Part shown: positions 51,646-59,149 of the stretch, one piece after another | Position numbering within the stretch: position 1 is the stretch's first letter | Layout of the letters: each line of letters starts with the position of its first letter | Assembly: GCF_018069565.1 (NCBI RefSeq) | Contig: NZ_JAGPNL010000004.1 | Location: 124,001-188,000, forward strand | DNA length: 64,000 bases | Source: Streptomyces tagetis | GTDB taxonomy: Bacteria > Actinomycetota > Actinomycetes > Streptomycetales > Streptomycetaceae | Direction of reading: 5' to 3' | The notes under the pieces: model-generated | Seen by the model: the letters and a program-made list of their open reading frames with translations, nothing else | Told to the model about the DNA's origin: nothing | The model's database searches: none | Made by a program: the position numbers and the translations under genes

Positions 51646-52698
51646 ATGGTGGAACAGCAGAGCGAGGACAACGTTTTCACCGTGGGGGACACGCTCCGCG
51701 CCGAGGAAGTGGCCGTCTACCGCTGGCTGGCTCTGCACGGTCGGTTAGACCCTGTTTCGATGGCCAAGGAGACAGGGGTCGACGCGACAGCCGTGAGCGG
51801 CGCGGTGGACCGCCTCGTCCGAATCGGCCTGGTGCACAGGGGCGAGGAGGGCGACGACCGCCTCCGGGCTGTCGACCCTCACCTCGTCGCGGCCGTGGCC
51901 ACCGCACCGGTGGAGCGGGCCATCGAGGAACAGCAGGCGCGACTGCGCCTCTTCCAGGACCAGTTCGCCCAGTTGGCCGTCGACTACAACGAGGGGAGAC
52001 ACAGCGCCTCCACGGACCTGGAGACCATTCCCGGGCTCACCCATGTGCGGGCCGCGTTGAACCGGGCGGCCGAGCAGTGCCGCGAGGACATGGTCACCGT
52101 ACAGCCCGGCGGCACCCGCCCTCCCGAGGTACTCCAGGACGCACTGCTCCGGGACAGCCAGATGCTCGCCCGGGGTGTGCGGATGCGGACCGTGTACCAC
52201 CACACCGCCCGGTTCAACAGCCCCAGCCAGGCGTACGTCGCCACGGCGAGTGCGCTGGGCGGCGAGTACCGGACGGCCCACCAGCTCGTCGGCCGGATGA
52301 TCATCTTCGACCGGGAGCTCGCGTTCATGACCAGGCGCAACGACCGGCTGGGCGCGGTGGTGGTCCGGGAGCCGTCGGTCGTGCACTTCCTGTACGAGCT
52401 GTTCGAGCAACTGTGGTCGCAGGCCCAGCCGTTCTCCGATGCGGCCACCGACGGCCTGGAAGCGGTCGCCAAGGATCTGGACCGCACCATCCTGCGACTG
52501 TTGTCGTCAGGACTGAAGGACGAGACGATCGCGCGGCGGCTCGGGATGTCCTTGCGTACCACCCGCAAGCACATAGCCGACATGATGCAGGCCCTCGGCG
52601 CCGAGAGCCGTTTCCAGGCCGGCGTCGCGGCGTCCGCGAAGGGGCTGCTGAACGACGACGGAGAGCCGGACGCGGCACCCACGACGGCCCTGGCCTGA
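51646..52698 (+). CDS. LuxR-type regulator with N-terminal winged helix, TTA codon
   Basis: 350 residues. The N-terminal helix-turn-helix (VYRWLALHGRLDPVSMAKETGVDATAV, in two halves around residues 22-48) resembles TrmB-like domains; the C-terminal LuxR domain is DLDRTILRLLSSGLKDETIARRLGMSLRTTRKHIADMM. It is a paralogue of the regulator in the NRPS operon. Leu34 is encoded by TTA (51745-51747), a codon that depends on the bldA tRNA in Streptomyces, so expression should be tied to development. It is the only regulator here on the plus strand and is the best candidate cluster activator. GAAGGAC precedes the ATG. Confidence 0.85.
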   Translation: MVEQQSEDNVFTVGDTLRAEEVAVYRWLALHGRLDPVSMAKETGVDATAVSGAVDRLVRIGLVHRGEEGDDRLRAVDPHLVAAVATAPVERAIEEQQARLRLFQDQFAQLAVDYNEGRHSASTDLETIPGLTHVRAALNRAAEQCREDMVTVQPGGTRPPEVLQDALLRDSQMLARGVRMRTVYHHTARFNSPSQAYVATASALGGEYRTAHQLVGRMIIFDRELAFMTRRNDRLGAVVVREPSVVHFLYELFEQLWSQAQPFSDAATDGLEAVAKDLDRTILRLLSSGLKDETIARRLGMSLRTTRKHIADMMQALGAESRFQAGVAASAKGLLNDDGEPDAAPTTALA

Positions 52699-52704
52699 TC
52701 CCGC

Positions 52705-52723
52705 GTACGCCCCGGGGGCGTAC
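52705..52723. terminator. Short bidirectional terminator
   Basis: Perfect 9-bp arms (52705-52713, 52715-52723) around one G, between the converging LuxR gene (ends 52698) and the hypothetical gene (ends 52728). Confidence 0.65.
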
Positions 52724-52727
52724 TCCG

Positions 52728-53243
52728 TCAGCCCGGACCCTCCAGGTCGAGCCTGAGCAGCGTGGTCGGGACGTGGATCTCCGACAGCCGGTAGGTATGA
52801 CCCTGGGGCACGAAGAGAGTGCCGCCGGAACGCAGCCGCATGCCGAGTGGGTGCGAGGGCACCGGTGCCGGGTCCTCACCGACGCGCGACAGGACGCAGC
52901 GGCAGGCTCCTTCCAGGACCGTACCCGTGGACTCGGCACCGTTCGGCGCGCTCTCCACGACGGGAGAGTCCGGCGACAGGAAGCGGAAGAAGGGGCGCAC
53001 CCGCAGTTGCAGCCTGCGGCCCAGCTCGGCCGCCAGTTCCTCCGTGCCCGGTCCGCCCGGCACGGTCGAGTCGACGCCCGGCGTCGGACGGGCCGGGCGG
53101 GGAAGCTCCAGCAAGGCCGGCAAGGTCATCGGGTCCTCGGGCCACGACAGGGCGGGCCCCCGGTCTCCGTTGGCCGCCACGCACAGGACCAGCTCTTCGA
53201 CGAAGGACCGCAGCGGCCGGCTCAGAGCTCGCCGTCCAGGCAC
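52728..53243 (-). CDS. Hypothetical protein with cupin-like C-terminus
   Basis: 171 residues if started at the GTG at 53243, which has GGAGG three bases upstream. I do not recognise the family. The N-terminal half (SFVEELVLCVAANGDRGPALSW) is helical in appearance; the C-terminal part (GMRLRSGGTLFVPQGHTYRLSEIHVPTTLLRLDLE) has the strand-turn-strand look of a cupin barrel. It could be the remaining C-terminal part of a larger cupin/JmjC-like protein. Codon use is GC-biased in this frame, which supports that it is or recently was coding. It lies between two regulators at the right end of the cluster. Confidence 0.5.
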   Translation of the reverse strand: MPGRRALSRPLRSFVEELVLCVAANGDRGPALSWPEDPMTLPALLELPRPARPTPGVDSTVPGGPGTEELAAELGRRLQLRVRPFFRFLSPDSPVVESAPNGAESTGTVLEGACRCVLSRVGEDPAPVPSHPLGMRLRSGGTLFVPQGHTYRLSEIHVPTTLLRLDLEGPG

Positions 53244-53398
53244 AGTCCTCCGATCTCGCCACACGTCAGGGCGATGCCAAATGAATGAGGTGTGCCAGGG
53301 CACCACGATGCCTGGACACACTGCGGGAAAGGGAGAGGAAACACCTGAGCGGCGCTGAGGCCGCCCCGAAATACTGCCGCACGGAGATCGGTCCCGAC

Positions 53399-53418
53399 AG
53401 TCACGTGTTCACGTGTCA
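53399..53418. promoter_or_regulatory. Two adjacent CACGTG palindromes (possible operator)
   Basis: CACGTG occurs at 53402-53407 and again at 53410-53415, 8 bp apart centre to centre, in the 217-bp gap between the small LuxR gene and the hypothetical gene. Because each hexamer is itself a palindrome, the pair forms a symmetric GTCACGTGTTCACGTGTC-like site suited to two regulator dimers. Confidence 0.45.
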
Positions 53419-53460
53419 TTCGGCCGGTGGCCACGATCGGGCAGTCGGGCCCGAGTTCGG

Positions 53461-53853
53461 TCAGACCCGGGACCGGCCGGGGGACTTCGGCGTGGGCGAC
53501 AGCCCCATGTCTTCGATGGCGTTCACGAGGGAGCCCTCGACCGACAGAGCCAGCAGCAACAGGTGCATGCGGTTCCGGGCTCCGGTTTTCGCGCGTATCC
53601 GGCGCATGTAGGTGTCGACGGTATGCGGACTGACGTCCATGCGCCGGGCGATCTCCCTGTAGGTGGCTCCGCGCGCGATATGTCCGAGCACTTCCCTTTC
53701 CCGGCCACTGACGATACGGACAACTTCCCGCAGTCTGTCGATCAAACAGTCGGGCGTTCTTTCTCCGCATGATTCCTGCATTCCGGAATCCGCTGTACCA
53801 CCGTCTCCGGAACTCCCCGCGGACCGGGTGGTCCCCGCGTACACACAGATCAT
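53461..53853 (-). CDS. Small LuxR/NarL-type DNA-binding regulator
   Basis: 130 residues from the ATG at 53853, which overlaps the stop of the small secreted-peptide gene (ATGA). About 55 variable N-terminal residues with two cysteines precede a NarL-type helix-turn-helix (VSGREREVLGHIARGATYREIARRMDVSPHTVDTYMRRI, in two parts). There is no receiver or ligand-binding domain. Translational coupling to a secreted-peptide gene suggests that the two are a functional pair. Confidence 0.82.
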   Translation of the reverse strand: MICVYAGTTRSAGSSGDGGTADSGMQESCGERTPDCLIDRLREVVRIVSGREREVLGHIARGATYREIARRMDVSPHTVDTYMRRIRAKTGARNRMHLLLLALSVEGSLVNAIEDMGLSPTPKSPGRSRV

Positions 53854-54162
53854 CGCGGGACAGAACCCCAACCGCTGTCGTCGTTCGGCACGATGGAGGA
53901 AAACGCCAGAGTGTCGGCACCGCCGGTCTCGACGGCAGCGGCACCGGCGACGGTGCCGACCACCAGCGCACAGAGAACAGCGACCACGAACACACGGGCA
54001 GACTTCATCATTGCTCCCAGAAATCAGAGTGAGGAATACTCGAAAGGTTTCGGCGGACGCCTTCCGGCCGCCCCCTTCCGCAGTTCCAGAATGGTGGGCA
54101 CCCGTCCCGTAATCCACAGACGGCACCATTCACCAAGTTTCCTGGCATCAAAGCGGGGGGTG
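53735..54162. repeat. Long imperfect direct repeat, copy B (leader of the small LuxR regulator)
   Basis: Partner of the repeat at 50880-51310, same orientation, about 2.85 kb away. This copy retains an intact small peptide gene and its regulator. The conserved upstream blocks (CATTCACCAAGTT at about 54127-54139; AAAGCGGGGGGTG at about 54150-54162) probably contain a shared promoter or operator. Confidence 0.75.
53850..54011 (-). CDS. Small secreted peptide (53 aa) coupled to the LuxR regulator
   Basis: A 53-residue reading frame with GGGAG seven bases ahead of a double ATG. The N-terminus is a textbook signal peptide: MMKSAR, a hydrophobic run (VFVVAVLCALVVGTVAG) and a small-residue cleavage region (AAAV). 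The mature part would be about 27 residues, acidic, ending DDSGWGSVPR. It has no cysteine after the signal peptide. Its TGA overlaps the ATG of the regulator gene. I do not recognise the family; a signalling or sensing role for the regulator is inference. The existence of a duplicated, frameshifted copy with the same signal peptide and Ser-Gly-Trp-Gly ending supports that it was a real gene. Confidence 0.7.
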   Translation of the reverse strand: MMKSARVFVVAVLCALVVGTVAGAAAVETGGADTLAFSSIVPNDDSGWGSVPR

Positions 54163-54678
54163 AACAAAACACCCATGAGGTAAGAAATACGGGCAGACCC
54201 GATGTTGATTGCCGAGTGTTTTCGGCTTCGCCACTCCAGCGTGAGGGCGGCTCGTTCGGGTCATCGACGGCCCCGGCATGCGGCCGTTGCCGTTTCTCGC
54301 GCCGGACGCCCTGGCCTCGTCGGTGCGATGGAGGCTCCTCGGCTGGACCCGTCGGGCACGGCGGTTGCCTGTGAAAAGTCAGCGGGCGGTCACCTCGCCG
54401 CGGAGCCGGCGCTGTACTTCGGGCCGGAATACGGGCGGCATGCTCGAAGGAGCATTTCCGCGAGGTCCTCCGGCCGGTCCCGCCCCGACCGGTCCCGCCC
54501 CGGTCGCCTCCGCCCCGGTGAGGGGAGGCGCGTCGGGTTCGCGCCCGCTTGGGACGGCGGTTGCGGGAGCGCGCCGGGGGAAGACGTGCTCCTGGTTCCC
54601 CCTTCCGTGGCGGATCGCCCGTGCCGCGGCGGGGAATACCCCTTGTCTCCATCCCCCCACGGCACGTCAGGAGGCCCC
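54163..54678. other. Intergenic region between the cluster and GH25 gene
   Basis: About 515 bp without a supported gene. It presumably holds the upstream end of the peptide/regulator promoter (left part, relatively AT-rich around 54140-54235) and the GH25 promoter (right part). Around 54475-54510 there are short direct repeats of CGGTCCCGCCCC. This is probably the right border of the inserted cluster. Confidence 0.4.
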
Positions 54679-55236
54679 ATGCTGCGCGGTATCGACGTCA
54701 GCGCCTACCAGCCCGCCGACTACGCCACCGACGGTCATTCCTTCGTCTTCGTGAAGGCGACCGAGGGCACCTCGTACGTCAACCCCCGCCTGGCCGACCA
54801 GACGAAGCGGGGCCGCGACGCCGGACTCGTCGTCGGCTTCTACCACTTCCTGTGGCCCGGCGACCTCGCCGCCCAGGCCGAGTACTTCGTCTCCAAGGCC
54901 CCCGAGCGCTCCGGCGACCTGCTCGCCGTCGACTGGGAGACGACCGGCGAGGGCACCCACGCGAGCACCGCCGAGAAGGACCGCTTCCTCCGCGAGGTGA
55001 AGGAACTGCGCCCGCACCACCGGGTGCTGCTCTACTGCAACCGGTCCTTCTGGCTCGACGTCGACACCACCTCGTACGCGGGTGACGGGCTCTGGATCGC
55101 GGACTACGTGACGGCGGGCAAGCCCCGTATCAAGGCGAAGTGGCGCTTGCACCAGTACACCGACGACCCGGTGGACACCAACGTGGCGGACTTCCCGTCC
55201 GGGGACGCCCTGCGGACGTGGGCCGGCGGCGGCTGA
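54679..55236 (+). CDS. GH25 family muramidase-like protein
   Basis: 185-residue glycoside hydrolase family 25 (Chalaropsis-type lysozyme) domain with nothing else attached. GIDVSAYQ near the N-terminus and LAVDWETTG (Asp85, Glu87) supply the acidic active site; the later WIADYV and LHQYTDDPVDTNVADF motifs are typical. The ATG is directly preceded by AGGAGG and no signal peptide is present, so export would need a non-classical route or the start may be mis-set. The expected action is cleavage of the N-acetylmuramic acid to N-acetylglucosamine bond. It converges with the ADP-ribosyltransferase gene with only 5 bp between. Confidence 0.88.
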   Translation: MLRGIDVSAYQPADYATDGHSFVFVKATEGTSYVNPRLADQTKRGRDAGLVVGFYHFLWPGDLAAQAEYFVSKAPERSGDLLAVDWETTGEGTHASTAEKDRFLREVKELRPHHRVLLYCNRSFWLDVDTTSYAGDGLWIADYVTAGKPRIKAKWRLHQYTDDPVDTNVADFPSGDALRTWAGGG

Positions 55237-55241
55237 CCGGC

Positions 55242-55877
55242 TCAGTGCCAGGGGCGGTAGTGCGGGTTGTCCTCGCACTCGCTCATGATCTCGGTCTTGG
55301 TCTGCTTGTCGACCGGGCAGACGCCGATGATGAACTGGCGCTGGATGCCGCCGGGGAAGGCCACCTCGACCTGGTCGGCCCACTTGTGGGTGTCACCGAT
55401 CGTCTTGTTGACGTCGATGCCGCCGGGCGCGTCGATGTAGTAGTTGAAGCCGGACTTGTACCAGGTCTTGTAGAGGTCGTGGTCGTAGGTGGTCGAGACG
55501 TACGGAGAGGGCTGGTTGACGAGTACGTACTGCTCGATGTCGTACTGGCCGGTCAGCACGTCCTTGGCGTGGAAGCCCTCCTCGAAGACGATCGCGGGGC
55601 CGCGGCTGTCGCTGCGGTAGAGCGTGCCGCAGGCGGTGCGCCAGACCGGGTCGGGCGTGATACGGCCGACGGCGACCCCATGGTCGGCGGCGGCCTTGAG
55701 CTTGTCCTCGAACTGGGGGCAGCTCGGCGCGGCGGCGCGCGGGGCCGACGTCACGGAGGTGCTCGCGGGCACCGACGCGGCGGCGCTCTGGGGTGAGGTG
55801 GCGGCCGTGGTGGCGAGGACGGCGGAGAGCGACAGGACGGCGGCGGCGATCCGGCGCCGCAGACGAGTGATGGTCAT
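55242..55877 (-). CDS. Secreted mono-ADP-ribosyltransferase (ScARP/Scabin/pierisin type)
   Basis: 211 residues with a signal peptide (MTITRLRRRIAAAVLSLSAVL). Catalytic motifs of the R-S-E class are present: TLYRSDS (Arg88), YVSTTYDH (STT at 128-130) and the QxE site in ADQVEVAFPGG (Gln169, Glu171). The overall pattern (IVFEEGFHAKD, YIDAPGGIDVN, CPVDKQTKTEIMSECEDNPHY) matches ScARP of S. coelicolor and Scabin of S. scabies, which ADP-ribosylate guanine bases or nucleosides in DNA. Conserved across Streptomyces, it is probably not part of the NRPS cluster. Confidence 0.92.
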   Translation of the reverse strand: MTITRLRRRIAAAVLSLSAVLATTAATSPQSAAASVPASTSVTSAPRAAAPSCPQFEDKLKAAADHGVAVGRITPDPVWRTACGTLYRSDSRGPAIVFEEGFHAKDVLTGQYDIEQYVLVNQPSPYVSTTYDHDLYKTWYKSGFNYYIDAPGGIDVNKTIGDTHKWADQVEVAFPGGIQRQFIIGVCPVDKQTKTEIMSECEDNPHYRPWH

Positions 55878-55989
55878 GCGGGTACGATCCCGGCTGCCCG
55901 GCGCCCCGCCGCGCAACGTCACCCGTAGGCGGCGTGTTGGGTGAACGCCCTTGCCACCGACGGGCGATGGCCGACCCGGCGAGGGCCGG

Positions 55990-56493
55990 TCAGCGGTCCA
56001 GGACGCGGATCTCGAACCAGGTGGTCTTCCCGCGCGGCGCCAGGTCGGCCCCCCAGCGGTCGGAGAGCTTGTCGACGAGGAAGAGCCCGCGCCCGCTGAG
56101 GTCCGTCTCCCGCACGGGCATCAGGCAGGGCAGCCCCCGGGAGGGGTCGCGGACCTCGACGCGGATGCGGCCGGGGCGGCGGCGCATGTGGAGGCCGAAG
56201 GCGCGGGCGCCGGTGTGCCGCACGGCGTTGCCGACGAGTTCGGAGGCGAGGAGGACGGCGTCCTCGGTCACCTTGGGGCCGACCTTCCACTGTCGCAGGG
56301 CCACCACCTGGACCAGGCGCCGGGCGGTGGCGGCGGCCCCCGGGATCGAGGGCAGGCGCACCTCGCGGTCGGCCGGGCTGCCGAAGGTCTCCAGTGCCCT
56401 GAGCCCGTGCTCGTCCTCGACCGCGGGCGTCCAGCGCGCCGTGATCGCACGGCCGGCCCCCCGCGGCTGACCCGTACCCTCCAGCCCCGCCAT
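55990..56493 (-). CDS. Histidine-kinase-fold ATPase (anti-sigma-factor-like)
   Basis: 167-residue single HATPase_c_2 domain of the RsbW/SpoIIAB type abundant in Streptomyces. The N box reads EDAVLLASELVGNAVRHTGA and the G box DLSGRGLFLVDKLSDRWG. Such proteins act as anti-sigma factors or phosphorylate anti-anti-sigma factors. No sigma or STAS gene is adjacent, so the target is unknown. The ATG at 56493 gives the shortest sensible N-terminus. Confidence 0.82.
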   Translation of the reverse strand: MAGLEGTGQPRGAGRAITARWTPAVEDEHGLRALETFGSPADREVRLPSIPGAAATARRLVQVVALRQWKVGPKVTEDAVLLASELVGNAVRHTGARAFGLHMRRRPGRIRVEVRDPSRGLPCLMPVRETDLSGRGLFLVDKLSDRWGADLAPRGKTTWFEIRVLDR

Positions 56494-56755
56494 CGCCCCA
56501 TCATGACCGCCCCGGCGGGGCTCCGGGGCGGTTCCCGGGGAATGCGCCCCCGCAAAGCCCGTGCCCCGCGAAGGGTGTCTGGCATGTGCCATGGGCACTT
56601 CAGGACCGCAAACGGCCCCGTTGACCTGCGCGGACGGCTCGGCCGGAGACAATCGACGGACTCCCTCGACAGGACGCGCTCAGTGGTCCGTCAAGGCTGC
56701 CACAAACGCCGCCGCCGAGGGGCCCGGATGAGACATCACGTCAATTGCAAGGGGG

Positions 56756-57523
56756 TCAGAGGAACTTGGCCTTTCCGGGGCCCTCCTCGACGAAGCTGCG
56801 CATGCCCCGCTCGCGGTCCTCGGTGGCGAAGAGCCCCGCGAACCAGTTCCGCTCCAGGGCGAGTCCGGTGTCGAGGTCGGTCTCCAGTCCGGCGTCGACG
56901 GCCTCCTTCGCCGCGCGCAGCGCGATCGCGGGGCCCTTGGCGAGCCGGGCCGCCCAGGCGTGGGCCTGCTCGTAGACCTCGCCGGGCGCGACGACCCGGT
57001 CCACCAGGCCGAGGGCGAGGGCCTCGTCGGCCTTGACCTGGCGGCCGGTGAAGATGAGGTCCTTGGCCTTGGAGGGGCCGATCAGCCGGGACAGTCGCTG
57101 GGTGCCGCCGGCGCCGGGGATCAGGCCGAGCAGGATCTCGGGCTGGCCCAGCTTGGCGTTCTCCCCGGCGATGCGGTAGTCGGCGCAGAGGGCGAGTTCG
57201 CAGCCGCCGCCGAGCGCGTAGCCGGTGACGGCGGCGACGACCGGCTTGGGGATGCGGGCCACCGCGGTGAAGGAGTCCTGGAGCGAGCGGGCGCGCACGA
57301 CCATCGCCGCGTGGTCCATCGCCCGCATCTCCTTGATGTCCGCGCCCGCGGCGAACACCTTCTCCCCGCCGTGGATCACGACGGCGCGCACGTCCTCGCG
57401 GCGCGTGATCTCCTCGGCGAGTTCCTTGAGCCGGTCCTGCGTGGCGGCGTCCAGCGCGTTCATGGGCGGACGGTCCAGGCGCAGCGTGCCGACGCCGTCC
57501 GCGACTTCGAGATGTACGGTCAT
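56756..57523 (-). CDS. Enoyl-CoA hydratase/isomerase family protein
   Basis: 255-residue crotonase-fold protein. The oxyanion-hole segments HGGEKVFAAGADIKEM and ALGGGCELALCADYRIA are present, and ILLGLIPGAGGTQRL contains the glutamate-region equivalent of 2-enoyl-CoA hydratases. It likely hydrates trans-2-enoyl-CoA in fatty-acid beta-oxidation. Single gene, followed on the minus strand by a noncoding gap and the anti-sigma-like gene. Confidence 0.9.
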   Translation of the reverse strand: MTVHLEVADGVGTLRLDRPPMNALDAATQDRLKELAEEITRREDVRAVVIHGGEKVFAAGADIKEMRAMDHAAMVVRARSLQDSFTAVARIPKPVVAAVTGYALGGGCELALCADYRIAGENAKLGQPEILLGLIPGAGGTQRLSRLIGPSKAKDLIFTGRQVKADEALALGLVDRVVAPGEVYEQAHAWAARLAKGPAIALRAAKEAVDAGLETDLDTGLALERNWFAGLFATEDRERGMRSFVEEGPGKAKFL

Positions 57524-57599
57524 GCCAGCAGGTTAACGGCGGCTAACGCGCCCGGCCCCGGCGCGGCGGCCCCGCGGGGGGATTGCCCCGGTAAGCGAA

Positions 57600-57629
57600 C
57601 ACCCGCCCGGGGTGGTTCCCGGGCGGGTG
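57600..57629. terminator. Hairpin between enoyl-CoA hydratase and L,D-transpeptidase genes
   Basis: Perfect 12-bp arms (57600-57611 and 57618-57629) with a 6-nt loop, downstream of the L,D-transpeptidase stop on the minus strand. Confidence 0.85.
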
Positions 57630-57678
57630 CGAGATCGGGCGGGCCGGCGCCGGGTGCCGCCCCGGGCCGGCCGGCGGG

Positions 57679-58914
57679 TCAGGACTTCCACTTCTCCCAG
57701 GACATGTTCCAGCCGTTGAGGCCGTTGTCCGGGGCGATGGTGGCGTCCTTGGAGTTCTTGACGACGACCACGTCGCCCAGCATCGAGTTCTCGAAGAACC
57801 AGGCGGCCGGCGTCTTCTTGTCCCAGCCGCCGCGCACGTCGCGCAGGCCGACGCAGCCGTGGCTGGCGTTGCGGTTGCCGAAGGCGTCGCCGCCCCAGTA
57901 GTTGCCGTGGATGAAGGTGCCGGAGGTGGACAGGCGCATGGCGTGCGGCACGTCGTGGATGTCGTAGTCGTCGCCGAAGCCGACCGTCTCGCCGTTCATC
58001 CGGGTCACCTTGAACTTCTCGCTGATGACCATCTGGCCGTTCCAGGTGGCGGTGCCGGGGGCGCCCGCGGTGATCGGGATGGTGCGGACGACCTTCCCCT
58101 CCCGGGTGACCTTCATGGTGTGCTCGCGCGCGTCGACGACGGAGACCTGGTCGCGGCCGATGGTGAAGGAGACGGTCCTGGACTGCTTGCCGTAGACGCC
58201 CTCGCGGCCCTCGACGCCGTCGAGGTCGAGGCCGACGGTGACCTTGGTGCCGGCCTTCCAGTACTTCTCGGGACGGAAGTCGAGGCGGTCGTTGCCGAAC
58301 CAGTGGCCCGCGACCTCGACGGCCGGTTCGGTGGTGACGGTGATGGCCTTCTCGACGGCGGCGGGGTCGGTGATGCCCCGGTCGAAGCGGATCGAGAACG
58401 GCATCCCGACGCCGACGGTGGTGCCGTCCTCGGGGGTGAAGGTGCCGAGGAAGGTGGCCTTGGGCGTCAGGGTGGTGAAGCGGGACGTCTCGGTGGCGGT
58501 GCGGCCGGCGGAGTCCTTGGCGGCGGCGCGGACCGTGTAGGCCGTCTTGGCGGCCAGGTGGGTGGAGGGCGTCCAGGTGGCGCCGTCCCCGGATATCGCG
58601 CCCTCGACGCGCTTGCCGTCGCCGTCCTCGACGACGACCTCGGTCAGCTTGCCCTTGGCGGCGCCGACCCGCAGCACGCCGCTGGTGTCGACGGCCTTGG
58701 CGCCGTCCTCGGGCGCGATGGTCACGACCGCCTCGGACTGCGCGCTCTGGGCGGCGGTGGCGTCCGCCTTCTCCTTGCCGCCGCTCCCGGCGCCGCCCCC
58801 TCCGCACGCGGTCACGGTCAGCAGCAGCGCCCCCAGCGCCAGTGCTTGCAGTCGCCTTCCGCGCCCGCCCCGTATACCGGACGTCGATGGCCCGGATATC
58901 GGACGCACGTTCAC
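57679..58914 (-). CDS. L,D-transpeptidase lipoprotein (paralogue 1)
   Basis: 411 residues. An Arg-rich N-terminus, hydrophobic stretch and lipobox LTVTAC mark a lipoprotein. Two Ig-like domains (about 60-260) precede the YkuD catalytic domain, with the active-site motif HGNYW and SHGCVGLRD containing the catalytic cysteine. It makes 3-3 crosslinks in peptidoglycan outside the membrane. Layout and the C-terminal NGLNGWNMSWEKW match actinobacterial LdtMt2-like enzymes. The start is GTG at 58914. A close paralogue follows upstream in the same orientation. Confidence 0.93.
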   Translation of the reverse strand: MNVRPISGPSTSGIRGGRGRRLQALALGALLLTVTACGGGGAGSGGKEKADATAAQSAQSEAVVTIAPEDGAKAVDTSGVLRVGAAKGKLTEVVVEDGDGKRVEGAISGDGATWTPSTHLAAKTAYTVRAAAKDSAGRTATETSRFTTLTPKATFLGTFTPEDGTTVGVGMPFSIRFDRGITDPAAVEKAITVTTEPAVEVAGHWFGNDRLDFRPEKYWKAGTKVTVGLDLDGVEGREGVYGKQSRTVSFTIGRDQVSVVDAREHTMKVTREGKVVRTIPITAGAPGTATWNGQMVISEKFKVTRMNGETVGFGDDYDIHDVPHAMRLSTSGTFIHGNYWGGDAFGNRNASHGCVGLRDVRGGWDKKTPAAWFFENSMLGDVVVVKNSKDATIAPDNGLNGWNMSWEKWKS

Positions 58915-59149
58915 GTTGTCTCCCCTCGCCGGGCCCGAGGGGGCCCGCTCCCCGCGGCGCCACAAGGCGCTCGGCCGCATCGTAACCGCAGGCCAGGGGG
59001 GTCGGGGACGGGGAGATTGTCACCGTTCCGTACCGAGTTACCGGAGCGGCGTGTTCCGGTCGCGCGGGGCGGCGGGGACGGTCACGGAGCGCTCCCCGGG
59101 GACGGACACTCCGTCAGCACGGGCCGGGAACCGGGCCCCTGTCCCCGGC

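Noticed and set aside
53222..53416. A 65-codon minus-strand frame ending in GIALTCGEIGGLCLDGEL, which at first looked like a lanthipeptide-type precursor
   Set aside because: No convincing ribosome-binding site or start, no modification enzyme gene nearby, and it overlaps the start of the more plausible 171-codon gene.
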